Positions 52,379-59,190 of a DNA stretch of 64,000 nt are shown here, piece by piece. Positions within the stretch are counted from its first letter, which is position 1; every line of letters begins with the position of its first letter. Under the pieces are notes generated by a model. It did no database searches, was not told the origin of the DNA, and was given only the letters and a program-made list of their open reading frames with translations. Location: positions 1 through 64,000 of the forward strand of contig JAVEQK010000009.1 of assembly GCA_034007705.1 (NCBI GenBank), read 5' to 3'. The DNA is from UBA10518 sp022837185. Lineage in GTDB: Bacteria; Desulfobacterota; Desulfobulbia; Desulfobulbales; Desulfobulbaceae. The position numbers were made by a program, and so were the translations under genes.

Positions 52379-52394
52379 ACCAAGATTCATGCCA
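52379..52394 (-). promoter_or_regulatory. Candidate sigma-54 promoter for the DUF302-transporter unit
   Basis: Minus-strand TGGCATG-AATC-TTGG matches the -24 element and spacing of sigma-54 promoters, with one change in the -12 GC. It is 84 bases upstream of the DUF302 ATG. Confidence 0.4.
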
Positions 52395-52535
52395 TCTTGG
52401 CAGACAATCGGTACCGGTTCGTCCCGTTTCAACCTATTTATCCGATATTGCCTGCTTTTTCTGCGGCCAGTCGAGAGAGGGGCAGGCGGTTCGGACCCTG
52501 TAATTCCCGCCCCGCCTCCTCTTCGCCCTCCAAAG

Positions 52536-52665
52536 TAACGTTATGTTAACGTTAACAAGTGTCCCATTGGATCAGGACGGTGATTCAGGTAACGCTACTT
52601 GCTTCTTTTACTTTCGAAGATAATTGACTTTTATCAGAGGTCAAAGTATGCATAAAGTAACGCTA
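52536..52665. repeat. Four TAACG(T/C)TA elements, probable activator-binding array
   Basis: Copies lie at 52536-52543 (TAACGTTA), 52547-52554 (TAACGTTA), 52590-52597 (TAACGCTA) and 52658-52665 (TAACGCTA). Most are preceded by AAAG or GG. They sit about 140-280 bases upstream of the putative sigma-54 promoter, the usual range for enhancer-bound activators, and one sits right at the activator gene start, which suggests autoregulation. Confidence 0.5.
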
Positions 52666-52699
52666 ATCGTTGTTCACCACCATCGATCGGTACGGTCCA

Positions 52700-54091
52700 A
52701 TGGCAAAATCATCACTCCCCCGTCATCCCCAATTTTTCTCCCAGATCATCGCGTCCATGGCCGACGGCCTCTTCATCATGGATGCGAAAGGCAGAATTAT
52801 CACCTGGAACCCCGCCATGGAAAGGATCAGCGGCTATACGCAGGAGGAAGCCCTCGGCCGGACCTGCGCGCTGCTTGAGTGCAGCCGCTGTTTCGGGCAG
52901 GAATGCCCGGCGGATATAACACAATGCGGGGTCACCCGCCACGGCGGCAATGAGGCGAAGGAATGCCTGATCAGGCACAAGGAAGGCCACAGTGTATCGG
53001 TAATTAAAAACGCCGCCGCCGTGGCGGGGGCAGATGGACGTCTGCTCGGTGTCGTGGAAACGGTGACCGACATGAGCGAGTTGGTCAAGGCCCGGCAGCG
53101 GGCCGAGGAGGCTGCCCGCCGGCTGGGGGAGGTCCACCGCTTTGCCGATATCATCGGCAAGAGCGAGGCCATGCTCCAGGTCTTCACCGCCATCAAGGCG
53201 GCGGCGGCCAGCGATGCGACAACCCTGATCCACGGGGAGTCCGGCACCGGCAAGGAACTGGTCGCCGGCGCCATCCATTTCAACAGTGCCCGGAGCTCCG
53301 GGCCGCTGGTGGCGGTAAACTGCTCCGCCCTCCCGGAAACCCTCCTGGAAAGCGAGCTTTTCGGGCATGTCCGAGGCGCTTTTACCGGGGCGAGCCGCGA
53401 CCGCATCGGCCGCTTCGAGGAGGCGGACGGGGGCTCCATCTTCCTCGACGAAATCGCCGACCTCAGTCCGTTCATCCAGGTCAAACTGTTGCGGGTGCTG
53501 CAGGAACGTCAGATCGAACGGGTGGGGGAATCAAAGAGGCGGCCGGTGAATATCCGGGTGATTACCGCGACCAACGTCGACTTGCAGACTCTGGTCCGGC
53601 AAGGCCGTTTTCGCGAAGATCTCTACTACCGCCTCAAGGTCTTTCCCATCGGCATACCGCCTCTGCGGGAACGCAAGGAGGATATTCCCCTGCTGATCAG
53701 CCACTTTGTCGCCGGACAGAACCGGAAAACCGGCAAGCAGATCCGCGGCCTGACACCGGAGGCCATACGGCTGCTCATGGACCATGGGTGGCCGGGTAAT
53801 GTCCGTGAGTTGGAAAATGCGATTGAACACGCCTTTGTCCTGTGCGCCGCCGACCGGATCGACGCCCGGGACCTGCCGTTGGAGATCCGCCATGGCGGTC
53901 TGCAAACGGAACCGGACAGGGGTCGTCCTCCCTGGCCCAAGGCTCGGCATTTAACCAGGGAGAAACTTGAGACTCTCCTGCGGACCTGTAACTACAACAA
54001 GGCTGAGACAGCCCGCCGGCTCGGCGTCAGCCGCACCGCAGTCTGGAAATACATGAAGAAATGGGGCATCCCCCTTCGGCCCGCGCCGTGA
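52700..54091 (+). CDS. Sigma-54-dependent activator with Cys-rich PAS domain
   Basis: 463 residues. A PAS domain (about 15-130) contains six Cys in TCALLECSRCFGQECP, ITQCG and KECL, suggesting metal, Fe-S or redox sensing. The AAA+ domain (about 150-375) has Walker A GESGTGKE, the sigma-54 contact loop RGAFTGAS, Walker B GGSIFLDEIAD and WPGNVREL. A Fis-type HTH (NKAETARRLGVSRTAVWKYM) ends it. There is no receiver domain, so it senses directly. The ATG at 52700 is preferred to a TTG at 52670. It likely drives the divergent DUF302-transporter unit through the TAACGYTA array. Confidence 0.88.
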   Translation: MAKSSLPRHPQFFSQIIASMADGLFIMDAKGRIITWNPAMERISGYTQEEALGRTCALLECSRCFGQECPADITQCGVTRHGGNEAKECLIRHKEGHSVSVIKNAAAVAGADGRLLGVVETVTDMSELVKARQRAEEAARRLGEVHRFADIIGKSEAMLQVFTAIKAAAASDATTLIHGESGTGKELVAGAIHFNSARSSGPLVAVNCSALPETLLESELFGHVRGAFTGASRDRIGRFEEADGGSIFLDEIADLSPFIQVKLLRVLQERQIERVGESKRRPVNIRVITATNVDLQTLVRQGRFREDLYYRLKVFPIGIPPLRERKEDIPLLISHFVAGQNRKTGKQIRGLTPEAIRLLMDHGWPGNVRELENAIEHAFVLCAADRIDARDLPLEIRHGGLQTEPDRGRPPWPKARHLTREKLETLLRTCNYNKAETARRLGVSRTAVWKYMKKWGIPLRPAP

Positions 54092-54439
54092 TTCAGCGTC
54101 GAACGGTACTGCCCGTCTGCAAAGGGAAGGGTCCCGACTGAGGGTTGCGGGCAATGCCCGGAATGTCCCGCGCCGGGACCTGCATTATTCGTCGGGGTTT
54201 TGGGTGGCGGCAGTCCCTCAAAAAAAAAGGCCCTCCTTGCTGAGGAATGAGGGGGGGCACAGCAAGGAGGGCTAATCACTCACGAGGAGGATTATGAGGA
54301 AATAATAATCAATTCTGGCCAACTGTCAAGTTTTTTACGCTCCACACCCTCAAAATTTTCCTTTTTCTCCAACTTCGTCCCGGTGTGCCCGTGAATTCAG
54401 CATCTCCAACGGCGATTTCAGCCGGGCATCCCGGTCTGC
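54092..54439. other. Intergenic region with a strong minus-strand terminator
   Basis: 348 bases. The terminator at 54220-54272 is described separately. At 54283-54300 the plus strand has GAGGAGG followed by ATG AGG AAA TAA, an isolated start signal with a three-codon frame. The rest (54301-54439) is AT-rich near 54300-54370 with nothing recognisable. Confidence 0.4.
54220..54272 (-). terminator. Intrinsic terminator, minus strand
   Basis: GCCCTCCTTGCTG (54230-54242) and CAGCAAGGAGGGC (54260-54272) are exact complements. On the minus strand the stem is followed by nine T (54228-54220). It probably ends the transcript of the membrane protein and sulfite reductase genes and shields the convergent activator gene. 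Confidence 0.8.
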
Positions 54440-54850
54440 TCAGGTTCCGGTCATCCTTGTCGCATACTGCGGGAAAAGCAGGCAGCCGACAAGGATGTGC
54501 AGATCAATCCCGAAAAAATATATGATCACGATAAACAGGAAACTGAGGAGAGCGGGAATAAGCACCGCGACAAACACCCTTGCCCTGCCCGGGGATATCG
54601 GCAGCTTTTTGAACGTATAATTGAAGGACAGAAGGACAAAAAGCAGGAAGGACAGCTCAAGCAGAATTTCGTATGGATAATAGAGCTCAAAATTCCTTGC
54701 ATAGAGATACTCCAGCGCCAACCAGTACAGAAAGGCCCCACCCAGGATGGCCAGGTTGACGGCAACAATTCTGGTCATTGCCCCAACAGCAGGCGATCGG
54801 CGGGAAGTCGCGAGGGTGGCCCCGGGACGGGTCTGGAGGGGAACGGGCAT
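54440..54850 (-). CDS. Small integral membrane protein of unknown function
   Basis: 136 residues (or 112 from an internal ATG at 54778). Three or four membrane segments are visible: VNLAILGGAFLYWLALEYL, ILLELSFLLFVLLSF and VFVAVLIPALLSFLFIVIIY, then a final amphipathic stretch. I cannot name a family. It lies 28 bases after the small sulfite reductase on the same strand and is probably co-transcribed. The longer start has only GAGAG before it, so the N terminus is uncertain. Confidence 0.6.
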   Translation of the reverse strand: MPVPLQTRPGATLATSRRSPAVGAMTRIVAVNLAILGGAFLYWLALEYLYARNFELYYPYEILLELSFLLFVLLSFNYTFKKLPISPGRARVFVAVLIPALLSFLFIVIIYFFGIDLHILVGCLLFPQYATRMTGT

Positions 54851-54878
54851 GCTCTCTGCCGGGCGGCTGATCGTGGAA

Positions 54879-55538
54879 TCAGAGAACCGCCTTTTTCAGT
54901 GCTTCTATGCCGATCCGCTCAATGAATCGGGCGGTCCGCTCCTTCTTTCTGCCATGGGCGGCATAATATTCAAGGCACCTGCGGATGAGGGCAATCACCT
55001 CTTCCCTGCTGACATCCTCGGCGATGATGTCGCCAACCCGGGGCCGGCGGGCGGAGTTGCCGCCGAAGACGACGGTCCACCCCTTTTTTTTGGCGAACAT
55101 CCCGACATCCCTGACAAAACTCTCGCCGCAGCAGAAGGGGCAGCCGGATACGCCTATCTTTACCTTTGCGGGCAGTTCCATGCCCAGAAAAAATTTTTCG
55201 ATTTCACTGCCAAGCCCAAGGGAGTCGCCGACGCCGAACTTGCACACCGCGTTGCCGGGGCAGGCCTGGACATAGTGCAGGCACAGCTCGGTGGCCATGC
55301 CGGGATCCATCTTCAAATCCCGCCAGATATCGTCGATGACCTCCGCCTTCATGCCGACCAGGGCCAGACGGTGGCCGGAGGTGATTTTTATGATCGGGAT
55401 GCCGTACTTCTCCACGACACGGGCTATTTCCCTGAAATTATCGAGGGTCGCCATGCCGACGGGTATCCTCGGCACGATGGCATAGGTCTGCTTGTCCCGC
55501 TGCAGGATTGCGCCTTTGGGTGGTGTCTCTTCGGTCAT
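54879..55538 (-). CDS. Small monomeric siroheme sulfite/nitrite reductase-type protein
   Basis: 219 residues. The siroheme-[4Fe-4S] ligand pattern C-x5-C-xn-C-x3-C is present: ACPGNAVCKFG and SGCPFCCGES. The N-terminal ferredoxin-like half has VPRIPVGMATLDNFREIA. Length and layout match the small (about 25-27 kDa) assimilatory-type sulfite reductase of Desulfovibrio. The reaction would be six-electron reduction of sulfite (or nitrite) to sulfide (or ammonia) in the cytoplasm. The ATG at 55538 has AGGAGG 7 bases upstream; a start 12 codons earlier is less likely. The electron donor is not encoded nearby. Confidence 0.8.
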   Translation of the reverse strand: MTEETPPKGAILQRDKQTYAIVPRIPVGMATLDNFREIARVVEKYGIPIIKITSGHRLALVGMKAEVIDDIWRDLKMDPGMATELCLHYVQACPGNAVCKFGVGDSLGLGSEIEKFFLGMELPAKVKIGVSGCPFCCGESFVRDVGMFAKKKGWTVVFGGNSARRPRVGDIIAEDVSREEVIALIRRCLEYYAAHGRKKERTARFIERIGIEALKKAVL

Positions 55539-55725
55539 GTCGTCCTCCTGATTTCTTTGCTCCCGGTGGCTCATGTGTGCGGGCCACAGTTTCTTTTACC
55601 TGAATTATGTTGCGGTGTGAAGGACAAACAGCTCATAATGAAAGCGGGCCTGACGGGCCTTGCCCGCCGGCCGGCCTGGACTGCCGGTTTTTGGCAAAAT
55701 CGGCGAAGCAGTGAGGGACAGGGAG

Positions 55726-56406
55726 ATGATTCGACGACTGTTGAAAACTCTGCTGGTGATGAGCGCCCCAGGATTCATTCTGTTCGCAGCCCCTGCCAGC
55801 CCGGCGCCATGGAACGGCGCCATCGATATTTGTCTTTGCGCCGCCGTCGACGATCGCCGGATACCCCTGGTGTATGAGGCCATCCGCTTCTGGAACGCCG
55901 CTCTCGCCGAGGCGGGCGCCCCTTTGCAGTTCGGCGCGGTACACCAGCGACCGCTGTCCGAACTCGAGGCAGCCCTCACGCAAATGAGCGCCGGCAAGCT
56001 CCGCAGCCACGAAACCCTGCCCTACCCGTCATTTATGGGGGACATGGAGCATGATCTGCTGATCATACTGAGCGATGCCGACATCGTCTCCTTTACTGAG
56101 CATTGGGAGGAACGAAGCAGGGCGGTGATCGTCATCAAATCGGACAAAGTCCATCCCCTTTCCCTGCCCAACGTCACCCGCAACGTCATCGCCCATGAAA
56201 TGGGCCATATCATCGGCCTCGGACACAACAGCGACGAGACCAGACTCATGTGCGGCCGGCCGGCGCCCTGCCGGCCGGAAGACTTCGCTTCATCCCAACC
56301 CCGCTTCCTGCCGTTGACCGAAGAAGAAAAAAACCTGCTGCGCCGACTGTACGGCAACAGCGAAGAACAGGCGGAATTGCTCTCCTCCACTCCATCAACG
56401 GAGTGA
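55726..56406 (+). CDS. Secreted matrixin-type zinc metalloprotease
   Basis: 226 residues. An N-terminal signal peptide (LLKTLLVMSAPGFILFAAP) precedes a metzincin domain. The zinc motif HEMGHIIGLGHNSD (HExxHxxGxxH) lies near residue 167, and the Met-turn is in ETRLMCG. There is no obvious propeptide cysteine switch. It would act outside the cytoplasm on unknown protein substrates. GGGAG sits directly before the ATG at 55726; a longer frame upstream is unlikely. It is convergent with a beta-helix surface protein, a possible substrate or partner. Confidence 0.78.
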   Translation: MIRRLLKTLLVMSAPGFILFAAPASPAPWNGAIDICLCAAVDDRRIPLVYEAIRFWNAALAEAGAPLQFGAVHQRPLSELEAALTQMSAGKLRSHETLPYPSFMGDMEHDLLIILSDADIVSFTEHWEERSRAVIVIKSDKVHPLSLPNVTRNVIAHEMGHIIGLGHNSDETRLMCGRPAPCRPEDFASSQPRFLPLTEEEKNLLRRLYGNSEEQAELLSSTPSTE

Positions 56407-56468
56407 CAGCGATTCAGGCGGCCCGAAGGCTGTGGGAATGCCGGGTCGGTCCGGCCGCGGCCACGGCA

Positions 56469-57773
56469 TCAGTCTGCCTGTTCGAGCAGCAGCGGCACAA
56501 GAAAAGGAACCAGGGAAAACTGCACCATCTCAAAGGAACCGATATCAAACGCTTCCCCCTGGGGACGGGCTACCCCGCGCTGATCGGTTGCAATACCCTG
56601 ATCGAAAAGATTTTTTCCGCCGTCCACCGCCGGACTGCCGGCCTGCAGGGCATGGGTCCTGGTCGGTCCGCCGGAAAAACGCAACTCCTCAAGTTGTGCG
56701 TCCACCCTCTCCAGATCGCCCTCCCCTCCCAGGCCGCAGGTCCCGTCGCCGTCAAGATTGAAACCAAGGGAGTTGACCGGAGCGGACAGGCTGCAGTTCG
56801 AGCCCGCATTATCCGCCAACAGGGTATTGATCATGTTCAGGGTGCCTCCGTTATGCATACCCCCGCCCATGGAGGAAGTGTTTCGGGCGATGGTGCTCTG
56901 GACCAGGTCCAGGCGGCCGGCGTTATGGAGGCCTCCACCCTGCGAAGGATATCCCGGCGACGTACGGTTGCCGCTGATCGTTGCGTTACGGACGAGGCCG
57001 GCTCCCTCATTGAACATCCCCCCTCCCCGTCCCGCGGAGTTGGCATGGAGGGTGCTTGCCGACACATTGAGAATCGATCCCCCCGCATTGAATATGCCCC
57101 CTCCCGAACCGGCACTGTTCGCACTGATGGTGCTGTTTTGAATGGTGCAGACACCACCGTTGAGGATACCCCCGCCATGACCGCCCGAACCGCCTCCTTC
57201 CACGACGTTCCCCGAGACCGACACATTGTTCAGAATCAAGGTGCCCTGGTTGCGGATCGCTCCGCCTCCCTCCTCGGCCGGGGCGGCTATAAATCCGTTG
57301 GTTATGGTCAGCCGCGAAACCGTGACGGTGATGTCGGGGTCCGAGATATCAAATATCCGGTCAATTCCGTTGCCGTCAATGAAGGTTTGATCCAGTCCGG
57401 CCCCGACAAGGACAAGGGAATCGGTAATATCAAGATCGCCGGTTGCGCCGGCGTCCTCACCGGAACCCGGAAGGGTGAGAGAATAGACCCCCGGCGGCAG
57501 GACAATCAGGTCGGTGCCGGGCAGGCTGTTCGCTTCTTCGACGGCGGCGCGGAGCGTGCAAAAGGGCAAGACAAAGGGGGCGTTAACAATGAGGTAGGCC
57601 ACGCAAAGGCCGTTGCCCGGGGTGAGATCGTTGACATCGTGGGCGGAATTGACGGTGAAGGTTGCCGTCTGCGCCGGATGAACGGGAAGGACCAGCAACA
57701 GCGCGGTAAGAAGGCGGAAAGACCACGCGCAGGGGCCCGGCCATAAAAAAGGGTATCGAGGGGACACACGCAT
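56469..57773 (-). CDS. Secreted right-handed beta-helix protein (choice-of-anchor Q type)
   Basis: 434 residues. A signal peptide (LLTALLLVLPVHPAQTA) is followed by FTVNSAHDVNDLTPGNGLC and CTLRAAVEEANSLPG, the start of the CSLREA-type repeat family. From about 165 to 340 there are eight or more Gly-rich coils with NxG/GGGI/STI pattern (GGGILNGGVCTIQNSTISAN). The end has GSPAVDGG and RPQGEAFDIGSFEM as in choice-of-anchor Q proteins. It is probably exported to the cell surface. It follows trmO by 12 bases on the same strand and is convergent with the metalloprotease. Confidence 0.78.
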   Translation of the reverse strand: MRVSPRYPFLWPGPCAWSFRLLTALLLVLPVHPAQTATFTVNSAHDVNDLTPGNGLCVAYLIVNAPFVLPFCTLRAAVEEANSLPGTDLIVLPPGVYSLTLPGSGEDAGATGDLDITDSLVLVGAGLDQTFIDGNGIDRIFDISDPDITVTVSRLTITNGFIAAPAEEGGGAIRNQGTLILNNVSVSGNVVEGGGSGGHGGGILNGGVCTIQNSTISANSAGSGGGIFNAGGSILNVSASTLHANSAGRGGGMFNEGAGLVRNATISGNRTSPGYPSQGGGLHNAGRLDLVQSTIARNTSSMGGGMHNGGTLNMINTLLADNAGSNCSLSAPVNSLGFNLDGDGTCGLGGEGDLERVDAQLEELRFSGGPTRTHALQAGSPAVDGGKNLFDQGIATDQRGVARPQGEAFDIGSFEMVQFSLVPFLVPLLLEQAD

Positions 57774-57785
57774 GCCTTTTTGCGG

Positions 57786-58271
57786 CTACCTGAACCTGCT
57801 GTCCGACTTTTTCCCGGAGGCGGTTTTCCGCGCCTGCTCAAGCCAGCCGGTCCGGTACTCCGCCTGGCTGTCAAAGTCGGGAACAAACGGTTTGATGTCG
57901 AGGAGCGGTGTCCCGTCCAGCATATCAACATTCCGAACCCGGAGGCAGCCGTTCTCAACTCCGTCGAGCAGGACGGTGGACAGACCGATGGGGTTCGGTC
58001 TCCTGGGCGCGCGGGTGGCAAAAAGGCCGCGGTGCTGCGTGTCCAGGAAAGGAACGACCTCAAGCTCGAAGCCCTGGCTGCGGTGGAAGAGGTAGATCAG
58101 GATGATGTGGGAGAAGCCGTCGAGATCCTTGAGGCCGGCTTGAAATTCTTCAAAAATCTCAATCGTCCCTTTCACTCCGGCCGCTCCGACTGGCTGGATC
58201 GGCATGTTCTCCGGTTCCCGGAACGGCGTATGGATAATGCCAATGGATTTCATTTCAATTTTTTCTTCCAT
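57786..58271 (-). CDS. trmO: tRNA (t6A37) N6-methyltransferase, TrmO/TsaA family
   Basis: 161 residues. The TsaA-like fold is recognised from IGIIHTPFREPENMP near the N terminus, then FATRAPRRPNPIGLSTVLLDG, and DMLDGTPLLDIKPFVP. TrmO methylates t6A to m6t6A in tRNA-Thr in E. coli; the catalytic and SAM-binding residues in RAPRRPNPIG are intact. It lacks the C-terminal extension of E. coli TrmO (235 residues), as in many short homologues. I took the ATG at 58271, with GAGGACGGG upstream; a frame extending 50 codons further has no resemblance. Confidence 0.9.
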   Translation of the reverse strand: MEEKIEMKSIGIIHTPFREPENMPIQPVGAAGVKGTIEIFEEFQAGLKDLDGFSHIILIYLFHRSQGFELEVVPFLDTQHRGLFATRAPRRPNPIGLSTVLLDGVENGCLRVRNVDMLDGTPLLDIKPFVPDFDSQAEYRTGWLEQARKTASGKKSDSRFR

Positions 58272-58484
58272 GCCAACCCGTCCTCTTCCTCCTCTGTCAT
58301 GATTGAAAACCCGGGAAATAATCACACTTTTGCCTATCTTACGTTTCCCGGACAATAAATACAAGGATGGAAGGTGGCGCACCGGCGTCTTGTCATGAAT
58401 ATTTCTCTGTAACCTATGCAAAAAGGAAACGTTACTTCTTAATAGGGAAGATTGTATGGCCCGTCAAAGAGGGGGGGGATGAAA

Positions 58485-58919
58485 ATGATTGCACGGACAT
58501 GCTGTATCGCTCTTGGCATTATAAGCCTTGTGCTCTTTTTTGCCACCATCGGAAAATCCTCGAAGCAAACCGGGATACTCAACGATGCCGACGATGACGG
58601 CCTTGTGCAGATAGTCCTGTCATGTCCCTGCACCGTCGGTCCCCTGGGGGTAATCGCCGGCCGCAGCTACAGTGAAAAAATCAGGAAAAAGGCACTGAAC
58701 ACCTTGGTTTCGAAATATCCCGACTGGAACTGGGATCTCGTCAAACAGAAACGAATCAAACCGGGCATGACCGAACACGAGCTGCGGCTGGCATGGGGCA
58801 ACCCCCATTCAATCCAGCATTCAGGGTCCATGGATAAATGGATTCATATCAGGGTCAACAGATCATTGATTGTCAAAAATGTCTATGTCGAAAACGGCCG
58901 GGTTGTTTCCTGGAATTAG
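58485..58919 (+). CDS. Membrane-anchored protein with BamE-like domain
   Basis: 144 residues. One N-terminal membrane segment (CIALGIISLVLFFATIG) is followed by a short acidic region and, from about residue 85, a BamE/SmpA-like fold: IKPGMTEHELRLAWGNPHSI, then a W-containing strand and VYVENGRVVSWN. There is no lipobox Cys, so it is probably a signal-anchored periplasmic protein rather than a lipoprotein. Base composition is AT-richer than neighbours. An ATG at 58479 two codons upstream is also possible; GAGGGGGGG lies just before it. The function is unknown. Confidence 0.65.
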   Translation: MIARTCCIALGIISLVLFFATIGKSSKQTGILNDADDDGLVQIVLSCPCTVGPLGVIAGRSYSEKIRKKALNTLVSKYPDWNWDLVKQKRIKPGMTEHELRLAWGNPHSIQHSGSMDKWIHIRVNRSLIVKNVYVENGRVVSWN

Positions 58920-59190
58920 TTTTCACTCAATGGAACGGCTCTTCCGGCCATCCTCCTTTATTGATCCGCTCTCCAAAACCCGATAATTACCGGTTCAGCT
59001 TCCCTCCCCGGCGAGCCGTCCGCTGGCAAGCCTTTCTCCGTAAGCGATTGTCAAATACCCCCTGGATGCATACAGTAAAAAACCGTGGCAGGACGGCTGC
59101 AGCCTCTTTCCCCGCCGGTTGCCGGAGACGGGGAGCCGACCTCACCTCGAACTTGAAAAACCCCGGAATCCTGACCTGACGAGATCCTCC

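Larger units (their letters stand above)
52296..52699. promoter_or_regulatory. Divergent control region of the DUF302-transporter unit and the sigma-54 activator
   Basis: 404 bases without a gene. A minus-strand TGGCATGAATCTTGGT (52394-52379) resembles the sigma-54 -24/-12 promoter: GG, 10 bases, then GG where GC is canonical. Four copies of TAACG(T/C)TA lie at 52536, 52547, 52590 and 52658, the second inside the perfect palindrome GTTAACGTTAAC (52545-52556). They are suitable enhancer sites for the activator encoded on the right. Confidence 0.5.

Noticed and set aside
51240..52379. 379-codon plus-strand frame
   Set aside because: It spans the transporter, DUF302 gene and their promoter on the opposite strand and has the Gln/His-rich composition of a shadow frame.
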